Positions 47,574 to 57,496 of a DNA stretch of 64,000 bases are shown piece by piece. Each line of letters starts with the position of its first letter. The first letter of the stretch is position 1. Under the pieces are notes generated by a model. It ran no database searches. It was given only the letters and a program-made list of their open reading frames with translations, and had not been told where the DNA came from. The DNA lies in the NCBI GenBank assembly GCA_002900995.3, contig CM035310.1, positions 2,577,303-2,641,302 on the forward strand. The letters run 5' to 3'. The position numbers and the translations under genes are program-made. Source of the stretch: Ganoderma boninense (Eukaryota; Basidiomycota; Agaricomycetes; Polyporales; Polyporaceae).

Positions 47574-48740
47574 CTAGGCCTGATCCCGCAGACGGCATGC
47601 GCCGTGGTGGCAGGCGAAGTCGGGGCTCATGCAGCTCACGACGAGGAAGTCGCTCTTGGGGCGCCACTTCGGCACCTCGTGCTCCTTGGGCGCGCCGTAC
47701 TTGGAAATGTCGATGATCTCGGGGAGCGGCGAGCCGGTGAAGTACGTCTGCGCCTCTGGCGAGAGTGCAGGGCGCAGGTGCGGGAGCGTGGGCTTAATGC
47801 GCTCCGACACGATCTCGTGTGTGCCGTCCGCAAATGACCTGTTCACGCGCAACAGGGTCAGTACATGGCTGCGATACCGAAGGTTCGCGGGGGAAGCCGG
47901 CTGCAGTGACGGCATGCGAAGCACGGAACGCGAAGGCCGTAATTATCAGAGACGCACATAAAGGTGTAGGCCCAGCCGAGAAGCAGCTCCTTCGCATGGG
48001 TGCCCCAGTCGCGACGCGTGTGTGTCTTGAGCTTCGACTTCGTGAAGTCGAGCTTCGCGAGCAACGACGTCTTCTTCCTGTCTCGCGACGCGTCGGGCTT
48101 GTACCCGTGGCGCTACACACGTACAGAAGAACCGCGTGAGTCGCTGCGGAGCGGCAGACCCGGGGATGCAGAGAAAGACGTACGTTGCCAGCGATCCAGT
48201 GCGCAGTTTCGTGCACGATCCCGGCGAGGAGGAAGAACGACGCCACGGACTTGTCCTGCTCGTCGTCGCCCTCGATGGCCTCCTTCAACGCCTGGTGAAC
48301 CGACCATGGCAAGAATATCTGCAGGCCCGAATCATCAGCGGGAATAAGGACGAATGGCAGATGTGATCGAGACGTACACATCCTGCGGGGTCTAGCTGGA
48401 CCGCACTCCCTCCCGTCCCTCCCGAGCTGATGCTCTGCAACTCCGCGTCCTGAAAGAGGCCCCATGGGTGCATCGGCCCCTGTGCGAAGACGATCGTAGG
48501 CGGGTTCACGAGCATGGCCTGTACGTTGTGGTCGAGCTGAGATCCCTGGAAGCCGCCGGCCGTGCGCGGCTCAAAGCCCTCGTATGCCGTTGCGTAGGCA
48601 TAGCGGGCATGCGACGCCTCAGCAGAGTTGGATGCCATGAACGCGAAGAAGCGGGCGGCGATGTCGGCGACGGGCGAGGAGACGGTGCGGTAATACCTGA
48701 AGTCACGCGAGGCGTAGACATTGATGTGCGGGAGAGTCAT
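47574..48740 (-). CDS. Unknown protein with HExxH motif, 305 aa
   Basis: Exons (minus strand) 48740-48378, 48318-48184, 48112-47958 and 47838-47574. All junctions have GT-AG ends and consistent phase, and the total is exactly 306 codons. Near the middle lies G-I-V-H-E-T-A-H-W. H-E-T-A-H fits the HExxH zinc-binding motif of metallopeptidases and stands at the end of a hydrophobic helix (F-F-L-L-A-G-I-V), as in zincins. A third ligand is not obvious; downstream H or E residues in G-T-H-A-K-E-L or the last exon are candidates. There is no signal peptide, so an intracellular place is likely. The C-terminus has a C-x-x-H-H-x-x-x-C cluster. Basidiomycete proteins of this shape are generally unannotated. 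It sits between the inverted arms and is not duplicated within the window. Confidence 0.75.
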
Positions 48741-50612
48741 CCTGTGTGGATCTTCACGCTCGCTGGCGGGCGACTGGAGGACGAGGAGCGGTGGGGGAGA
48801 ACGTGGTGAGTGAGAAGGGGGGCGGGAAGAGAAGGGGTCGACGAGAGACTGACGGGATAATAGATGGGCGGGCGGTCGGGCGGGCTTGACGGTATTCGCT
48901 GAGTTTTTTGACTGTCTGATGGAAGCGGGCGTTCAGTACCTAGACGGAAGACGTGGACCAGGAACAAGAGAAGTTCAATAGCGGAATAGAAAGTCCGTCG
49001 ATCCGGGTGCGGGAACTTACTCATATATCGCCCGGTCCCTCCATTCGATGGCGTGCAAGGCGCATCTTGCCACTCCATGCAGCCGACGGTGTGTAGATCG
49101 TCTAGTGGCACTCGCTGGCGTTCGCTAAGTGGTGCCCATATGCATGTCGTTGTCGCGGCAACAGTGCTTATTAGCGAGAGATCCGCGGTACGAGGGATTG
49201 AGAGCTGAGAAATTGAGAGAAGCCCGCCCCTGTCCCCGACGGCGGCGAAGGTGAGAAGCCTAATGGTGCTCCATCACGTGGTGCGGTTTTTGCCTTTTCA
49301 GGCTACCGCCAATCAGTGGGTGGCGGGTCGCGCACACTGTCGAAGGCTGCGGGTTGGACGGTGGTGCCAGCGTGGTGTCTCAATCTGGTCTGAATCTGGG
49401 CTCACCGGATCTGTCTTGATTCCACCACGGCCCTGTGGAGTTGGTCGACCCTTCATTATCATATCTCCTTCATTCACCGGAGCCAGAGGGGATAAGAAAT
49501 GCCGGATTCCAGGGTCACCAACACATGGCGCCTGTTCCTATCGAGGCGACAGCCTTCAACTTGGACAGTCCGGACGATTGCAAGCCTCGATGACCGAAAC
49601 GTCGATAAACGACTGGTTGCTTCAGGGTTGCTTCAAGTAATTCTCGTGCAGCTGACCACGGTGAGCATCATACTCCGGATGTCCCAGTCATGGATGGTTG
49701 TTCGCAGCACTGTGCCTCACAGCTCATCTGATGAGGCCCATGAGCTCAACCGGTTGGGCGACGAGAGCCGAGCTCCTGCGGCCAAGTCTCGATCAGGCAT
49801 AGTGATGAAGGTGGATTTCCCATGGCCACCCCATACTGTCGACGTCAGCGGGTGCACATACGCGCCTCCTAAGAAGATCGGAAAACAATTGACCCCCAGT
49901 GGCTCCCCCCCCCCTAAAAATCGACTCGATTTTGTGGAGAAAGCGGTGGGAAAGATCCCAGTTGGAAACGATGCAGCCGTATGGAACATTCATTCATGGT
50001 GGATGCCCCATCCGCGATAATGTATTGAAACTATTCGTCGACTTGACTAGCACCCCGCTGGGATAGTGAAGTCCGAGTCGAGCGCGGCGGGTACGATATG
50101 GCGTTGGATATAAGACAACGCACCTGAAAAGACGTAATCACATCCGATGATGCACCTTTTCCACCACGGTCTCCAGTACGCAGGTAGGCCGCGGACCCAC
50201 GGTGGTATCGGAGGAAATCCGAGGCCGGATGGCGGCAGAGGATGCCAGTGGGAAGGCATTTCTCGCTTTCAGCTCCCTGCCTGTGTCCATTGGGTGTCTC
50301 GTGTGGGTTCTATACAATTGATTGAACTGAAGGTCCACGTACTAGTTAGCTACGGATTCTGTGGCTTGGACCAGTGTCGACTTTCGCCGGGTTGGCATGA
50401 GAGAGGAATAGGAGGAAAAGAAGGGTGCGCAGGCGGCCCAGGCCTAGGCTCTCTCAAAACGCCACAGGCGAATCGCGATAACAGCCATCACACCGTGACT
50501 CTTCATCCCTCGGCGTAACGCCGCCGCGGCGGCGTGACAGAAGGGAGATGGGACCAAACCCCCACCGTCATCCGGCCCTTTCTCCGCCAAAGTTGACGCG
50601 ATCGGGCCAACG
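48741..50612. other. 1.9 kb intergenic, no gene recognised
   Basis: An open plus-strand frame at 49499-50020 has Lys/Pro-rich content but no recognisable domain or splice support. The rest is short frames. It contains the probable promoter of the HExxH gene (minus strand, near 48.8-49.1 kb) and of BTB-E. Confidence 0.4.
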
Positions 50613-51994
50613 ATGAACGCGAGGGTACGTGTAAAAATCGTACTGTATCCTCGACGCTGACATTGGGGGATATCGTAGGTCCGGGCTCCTCTTTACCCGG
50701 AGGTCAACGATGCCAGTGGCCGAGTGCGCAAACGCAGACGCGCCGCGAGCGACCCCCAATGGAGGCACCCGCCGCGCGCGCCACCGCCCGACCTTGGGCC
50801 GCCTCCGAACCTCGAGCACGATTCCGAGTTCTGGTTCGAGGACGGCAGCATCGTGCTCATCACGCAGAACGTCGGCTTCCGCGTCTACAGGCGCCTCCTC
50901 GCCGAGCACTCACCCTTCTTCCGCGACCTGTTCGCCATCCCTCAGCCCGTCCCGGCCCCCAAAATCGAGGGATGTCCGCTCGTCTACCTCTCCGAGTACG
51001 GGTGGCAGTTCCGCCACTTCCTGCGCGCCCTCTTCCCCACCAAGGGCAACCTGACGTACGTCTTCCTGTTTCTTCCCGAAGTTGCAAAGTTAGGCTGCCT
51101 TTGCAGGACGATTGTGGTCCCCATAAAAATTCTATCTAGGTTAGCCGATCGAGCACAAGGGGTTCTGCACTTGTGCTGCAGGCTTGCGCTGAGAGACTCA
51201 TTGTACCTAAGGCGAGACCCGGAAGTGACGGGGAGCCGAACACTTTTTTCTTGAGCTTTGTGTCGTTCTAGAAACGCGGTCGCTGACGAATATGTCCTCC
51301 GTGCAGGTTCGGTGTGCGGCAGGACCATCTCTCGATGGACGCGCTGTGCGCCGTCGTCCGTCTCGCACACAAGTACCAGGTCGACCAGCTCGTCGCGCAG
51401 GGCCTCGGGCACGTCATGGAGTACTACACCGACGACTTCGCCGAGTGGACCAAGACCGACCGCCGCACCTGCCTCAGTCCCGCACCCCTCGATGCGATCT
51501 CAGTCATCAACATCGCCCACCTCACCAACACACCGTCGGTGCTTCCGCTCGCGTTCCTCGACGTGTGCACTGCCGGTGGCGCGGTGCTGAAGGGCGTGTT
51601 TCGTGGGGAGCCGCGGTGCCTAGTTGAGGGTCTCGCGGGGCCGGACCTCGAGCGCGTGCTCGACGGCCGCCCGGCGATGATGGACTACGCGAGCAGGGCG
51701 ATCGTGCGCATCTTCCAGCCTGATCCGCAAGGGTACGGGGGGTGCAGCTCGTCGCGGTGCCAGCGCGTTTTCACGAGCAAGGTGGAGGAGATGGAGGACC
51801 TGCTGTCGCTGCTGTACGCGGAGGGCATGGGGCGGTGCTGGGCGGAGGAGTTCAAGAACGACAGTGGGACGGGGTGGGCGATCTGCGAGCAGTGCCGGGA
51901 GATGGTGGAGAAGCGGGATGTGAAGGAGCGGAAGGCGTTCTGGAAGGAGCTGCCTAAGTTCTTCAATCTTGAGATCGAGGACTGGGGTGTGTAG
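50613..51994 (+). CDS. BTB-E: BTB/POZ protein, 358 aa
   Basis: Exons 50613-50624, 50679-51055 and 51307-51994, which sum to a whole number of codons. The tiny first exon (M-N-A-R) was chosen because the frame of exon 2 has no ATG after its upstream stop and a clean 54-nt intron joins the two. The BTB domain reads E-F-W-F-E-D-G-S-I-V-L-I, V-G-F-R-V-Y-R-R-L-L-A-E-H-S-P-F-F-R-D-L-F. After a long 251-nt intron come L-A-H-K-Y-Q-V-D-Q-L and a helical C-terminal part. Cysteines C-S-S-S-R-C and C-E-Q-C-R-E-M may bind metal. The end is E-I-E-D-W-G-V. BTB proteins of this type are expanded in mushrooms and may act as cullin-3 adaptors. It is tail-to-tail with MFS-C, and only its tail is copied at 38366. 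Confidence 0.8.
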
Positions 51995-52149
51995 ACGGGG
52001 AAAACGCGATTTTATAAGTGATAAGTATGTACTCCTTGAAGGTGCGCTCATTGATCTAGATGTACAGCTATTGTAGTCGTATTGTATCGTAGGGATAATC
52101 GTATATCACTGTTCTTCTGCTCCCAACCTCTTCTGTCTCTATGACGGCC

Positions 52150-52290
52150 GCCTTTGAGTCCTCTGCCGAGCACGGCAACTTAGTCCTCCGACCCAAACGT
52201 CTGATCTTTCACCAGCTCCATAGGCACCTCCTCAGCCAAGCCGACTGAAGGCAGCCCTGGCCCCCTCATGAGCAAGGCGTGGTATGTAGC
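52150..52290 (-). pseudogene. Relic of an MFS transporter 3' end
   Basis: On the minus strand this stretch aligns with the last coding part of MFS-A and MFS-C. It keeps GGGCTGCctTC, GAGGTGcCtATG and the identical core AGACGTTTGGG at about 52193, corresponding to the region encoding E-T-F-G-L-D-D. It has diverged much more than the two full copies from each other, and its frames contain stops. It therefore derives from an older extra copy. Confidence 0.7.
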
Positions 52291-52425
52291 GGGAGAAGAC
52301 TATTCATCATGGTCTAATCTACATTATGCAGTGCTCGACATAATCTATACCCCCCATATACAGCCATTATAGTACTACGGTACCGTAGATTCTACGTCCA
52401 ACGTAGCTCACCATTCTAAACCTGT

Positions 52426-54520
52426 TCATGCCTCGGTCGTCACGTCTAGTTGGGTAGCACTCCCTGCCGTGCTGTCAGCCTTCTCAGAGTCCACCACCAC
52501 TATTTGCGATCCGTCATCCAGCCCAAACGTCTCGTCCGTCTCCTGCTGCATCGACACCTCCCGCATCAGCGCCACCGACAGCAGCCCCGCCCCGCTCATC
52601 CCGACCATCACCAGCCACACCGTCTTCAAGCTGTCCGCGAACGCGTCCCTCACCTCACTCCTCAACGGCTCCTGCAGCGAGTCAATGACGGGGATAGCGG
52701 CATACGCGATCTGTGCGCCCGAGGGGAACTGGGAGGTGAACTCGGCCGGCAGGGTGCTAGCGAGACGGTTCTGGAGGACGGTGGAGCCGATGGTGACGCC
52801 CCATGTCTGGGCGAACGTGCGTGCGAAGGAGAAGAACGCGAGGGCGGACGCAGTGCGCGCGACGGGCAGCGGCGCGAGTGTCGGGAATATCGTCGCTGTG
52901 AACTGTGGTCCCATATGAGTGTGTTGTATGCATGCCCGAGAAGGGCTGATGAGGGCTCACCAGGAGACCGAGGGCGGCGGCGACGATTAACTGGAGCCCG
53001 ACCCACTTTCCCGTCGAGGTGGCTGTGTCGAGGGTCGAGAAGAGGCCGAAGCCGATGAGTGCGAGCGTCCACGCGAGCAGGCTCGCCCAGCGGTACTTCT
53101 GCACGACCTGGACGAGGGTGCCCGCGGCAAAAGCGAAGGGGGAGATGATCAGCGCAAGCGGGAGCGTTTGGACGCTGGAGCGCAGCGGCGATGAGCCCAT
53201 GCATGCTTGGAAGTACACGGGGAGGTAATCTGTGGGGCGCGATAAGTTGAAGTTGAATGGCATATAGCGGGAGTCGCAGTGCACGTACAGAATACAGCAG
53301 TAGATATGATCCCATGGAAGAATGTGCCGATATAGCTGTGATGCGCTCAGTGTTGGACTGACCGAGAAATTGAGTGGAGAGCCACATACGCCGAGACGGT
53401 GGTCCTGTTGCTGACGACCTCCCACGGAATGCTGGGGTCCTGTGGGATGAGCCACTCGTAGACGAAGAATGCGCCCATGAGGACGAAACCGATGATGAGC
53501 GTGGCCAATGTGTGTGCCGATGTCCAGGCATATGCCACGCCGCCCCATGTGAGGCCGATCAGGGCCAGCGTCGTCCCGGAGATGATGATCATGTTTCCAC
53601 TGAACTCGAGGTGGTTAGAGCCAAAGAAGAGACGTGAGGGAGGTGGGGTACGTACAAAATATCGAGTCGGGAGAGCTTGTCGCGGATGCTGCCGGGTGGT
53701 GTGCGGACGCGCAGGAAGACAAGGACGAGGATGAACGCGATACCCGTCAGAGGAAGGTTGACGTCTGTGCGACGGTTAGAGAGATGGACGTTGGATGTGC
53801 AAGTTCGCGACACGCACAGAAAATCCAACGCCACGCATTTGCCTGGGCAAGGACACCACCCTAGGACAGAAGAGACAAGTTAGAATGCTGTATCGACTCA
53901 GAAATGAACAACTCACGATCGGGGGACCGACGCCAGACGCAATGGCCCACACACTAGAGATAATGCCCATGAACATCCCTCGCTCTGACAGCGGGACGAG
54001 GTCAGAGACGATGATCTCCGAAAGGTTCAGGATCCCTCCGCTCCCAATTCCCTGAACCGCTGTTTACCGTGGCGCGTCAGTTGCGTGCAATTGTGTATGC
54101 ATCTAGCTTAGAGAAACTCACTTCGCGCGGCAATGAGCATGTCCATATTCTGCGATGCCCCAGAGAGCGCGCTGCCTAGGAGGAAAAGGCCGACCGAGGC
54201 AAGCATGACCGGACGCCGACCGAACGCATCTGCGAGACGGCCAGACAAGGGCAGGATTGCGGCGCTGGAGAGCCCGTATGCGGACCCGATCCAGACGAAC
54301 TTGCCGCCACCGTGGAGAGACTCTGTGATGGTCGGGAGGGCAACGGAGACGGCGGTGAGGTCGAGGGCGCTGACGAAGGTGCATACGAGGACGGCGATGA
54401 AGGTGAGCCAGAATGCAGAGCCTTTACGGAAGCCAGAGGACGAGGGAATGGTGACGTCCGAGTTTGTTTGAGAGGCGTGGCGGGCTCGACCGCCGCTTTG
54501 GCGGAGGTCTTGAGGGACAT
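52426..54520 (-). pseudogene. MFS-C: 14-TM MFS transporter (DHA2-like), start region disrupted
   Basis: Paralogue of MFS-A with the same exon pattern. From T-I-P-S-S-S-G-F-R-K-G onward the frame is open, including L-D-L-T-A-V-S-V-A-L-P, G-R-L-A-D-A-F-G-R-R, an intact V-G-L-F-L-L-G-S-A-L and motif C. The stop is at 52426. The ATG that aligns with the MFS-A start (54518-54520) is out of frame: between it and the conserved S-S-S-G-F (about 54435-54480) the DNA is five bases longer than in MFS-A. The downstream MFS frame has no ATG upstream before the family's TM1. Unless an unrecognised intron or start restores it, this copy would lack a normal N-terminus. It shares a divergent intergenic region of about 1 kb with BTB-C. 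The predicted role is the same export function as MFS-A. Confidence 0.75.
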
Positions 54521-55525
54521 CTCGGGGAATAGGATAGCAGGAGTGGGGTTGGGCGGGGAGGATGGCAGCTCAAAGGGGATTATATGTGTAAGTGGGCGCA
54601 TCGTCCTGAGCGGGTTCGGGCGCATGAGCTGCGGCCATGCAGAGGGTAAGTAGACGTTTCTTCACGGCTGCATCGCTTTGTCATTGCAGAACAGCGCAGA
54701 CAAATTCAGCGAGACGTACGCGGGACCATGACGCGGATTGATGCCGAGTTTGCATCCGAGATTCCGAGTCGAACGGTGAACCCGGGATAAATGGCATGGA
54801 GCCGTATCGTAGCTGTTCCTCGCTGGCGTTAGCTGAGTCCTCTTTACATACCTGCGTAAATCATAAAATGGATAACGCCCAACTATACCTCGCCTAAAAC
54901 TAGCCCATAGCTTGTACACATTATCGTCGTGAAGGGGCGCAAGGGGCGCAACTTGTCTTGAGGACGCGGAGATGGTGGCGACATGAGACTGATGTGGCCG
55001 CGCTGATGATGTGGTTCGGCCGCAGTCGGTTCCAGGGCGCGTTTCTCTTTCTGGCAACTTAGACGCTCCGACTCTTTCCGGGCCCCGACGATTGCTTCCG
55101 CCCCGCATCAGCTCTGCCTCCTGCGACATCGAACGCACCCTTCTCCAAATTCCTCACATCCTGTCCACTCCCACTCGCATTACAACATGCGGTAATTAAG
55201 GCCAGACCGTTTTCGCCAACAAAAGGGTCACCTCTAGTTGATTCACACTTGCGTTCAAGTCACGGTTGCTACTGGTGAGTGCTCCACGCGGATACCGGGT
55301 TCGTGCTCTTGTTTCTTCTTGGCCACTTATGAATGTCAGTGGTCCTTTTGCCGCAGAGTCTTTGTTATGAAGGCGAGGGGATTATTGTCATGATCCGATA
55401 CGGCTAAAGGTGTGTTACAACCGTTGCGATCCGCCACTCGTCGCCATCCCTCTTTGTATCGAATTCACAATTATATATCCTGTTCGCTCCCCCGTCTTTC
55501 CCCCACATCCCTGCATCTCTTCACC

Positions 55526-56745
55526 ATGGCTGCACTACTGGCATCTCGTCGCTCCTCCGAAAGCTCTCTGCCGCCACTCGACTGGCCGTATTCGCGAGAC
55601 TCGTGGCAACCTGAAGACGACCTCGAATTCGGGGAGCCTCCCAAGGCGTTCGGTGCTTCTCCACTGCTGCAAGGTGCAATGTTCTGCGGCGAAGTCGCTT
55701 TTCCTATGCACGGGGATATGCTGCTTTCGATATCTCCCAGACTGCACGATCTCGTCTTCGCCACGAACACGTCTTGCGGAGAATGGTCGCATGACCTGGA
55801 CGACGACCTTCTGGACCTTAGCTGGTTCTTGGAGGCTGGTTCGAGGACCTCCCTGCAACGGTATGTCTCTTGCGCTCCTTCCTAGGCTCTGCACTGTTCC
55901 CTGATTCTCGTTGTGACAGGACCGCCCCATGCTCCAAGCCGCCACTCATACGGGACGAGTCATCTTTCGAGGAGATATCCGCGATCATCCACCTCAGTCG
56001 CAAGTACGAGTCGGCCCACCTCTACCATTCCGCGGTCGCATGGCTCGAGCGCCACTTCACGCCTGGCGACTTGCGTTTCGACATGCGGACGCCTCCAGGT
56101 TTCCTCGAGACTGGCGCTATCGGCGTGGTGAACCTTGCCCGGACGATCGATCACCCTTCCCTTGTTGCTGGGGCCATCTTCGCATGCTCTAGGCTCTCCG
56201 TCGAGGACGTCACCAACGGGTACGTGCGCGACGACCGCGGCAAAGAGACGCTTCCGTTAGACGACATCGTGCGGGTCCGGCTGACGCGAGACAGGCTCGT
56301 CGGCGCGTGCATCGTTTCCGCGACCTGTGTCTATCGGACTGAGTGCGACCCCGTTTGTCGGGGCGTCCAATGCGGCGACTCGCTGGAAAGGATACGGCAG
56401 GCGACCGTCGAGGCTCTGCTGGACACTCGGCCGTCTCAGCCCATGCGCTTCCCTCTCCTGCAAGAAAGTGCGGTTGAACACGTGGAGGCCGGGCTGTGCG
56501 AGGCGTGTTTGCAGATGGTGAAGGCGAGGGAGCGCGAAGCACAAGAAGAGATCTGGAGCCTTCTGCCGTGCATCGCTGGCGAAGTGGCCCCGGGCTGGGC
56601 TGGGCAGTGTCCGAGGCATTGTCCTGCCCCTGAGGCGTCCAAGTCTCTATCTGACAGCGACTCAGCGGAGTTGGAGGACTGCTGTATGGACGGGTCGGTT
56701 CATGACTGGATGCACTACAGGCGCACGGGTCAGAGAATCTCGTAG
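55526..56745 (+). CDS. BTB-C: BTB-like Cys-rich protein, 386 aa
   Basis: Exons 55526-55860 and 55920-56745. The first exon (335 nt) and intron (59 nt) have exactly the lengths found in BTB-A, and the total gives 386 aa. It has the BTB-like half with M-L-L-S-I-S-P-R-L-H-D-L-V-F and I-I-H-L-S-R-K-Y-E. The Cys-rich half reads C-V-Y-R-T-E-C-D-P-V-C-R-G-V-Q-C, L-C-E-A-C-L-Q-M and C-P-R-H-C. Differences from BTB-A are scattered substitutions without stops, so both copies seem maintained, in contrast to BTB-B. It diverges from MFS-C and is followed on the same strand by HET-C after about 750 bp. Confidence 0.78.
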
Positions 56746-57496
56746 AAGGGGGATGTACTTGCCTCGCCAGTGTTCAATGTGAACGTTCGCTCTCTCATCT
56801 CTTCGTTATGGCGGCGAGGCAATACTCAATGGTTCCAGCCCTTCCTGACCACATTTGGAATCATGGAGGGCGCGGTTGTGTAGCGCCGTCTTTCGCTCAC
56901 CGGTCTCACGTTTGGGAGAACACTGTGCGATACAATCTGTAATATCCAGACTGTCAGTTCAAGTCGATTCTCATAGACGCGGTATGAACACGATGCTGGT
57001 CACTTGGGGTAGGGAGTCTCGTAAACTTGTGTATGTACAACCGGTATCGATCGAGCACAGATATCCGCAGGAACACGGGATCACATTCTCCTTCACATTC
57101 CTCCTATTCAACGACTGGACGCAGCATCCCCACATCCCACTGGACCACCACGGTGCTGTGTCGTGCGTGTTGGCAGTGCATTCCACTATTGAACGCTAAT
57201 ACAACAACGCGTGCACGCTGAGAATGCATGCTCAACGTGCGGTTCTCCATTTATAACCCGTTCCTCTCCACTCACCCTCCTACTAGTTCACGCTTTCGCA
57301 GCGAGCAACACTTGTTCCCTCCTCCCGCTATCCCAGCCCATACCCTGTTACCTACTCCGTTCCCTCACGCCGACACCATCTATATTCCGCCGCCTCCGCT
57401 CTTCTTTCTGCCGTTTGCATCTACGCTACCGGGTACGTAACGCTAGTCCAAAGACTGCTGCTTATGACTAATTCCCCCAACATAGGACGCCGCATC

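Noticed and set aside
52662..53548. Two long minus-strand frames within MFS-C
   Set aside because: One is a real exon extended through introns and the other is an Arg/Pro/Ser shadow; both are covered by the MFS-C entry.
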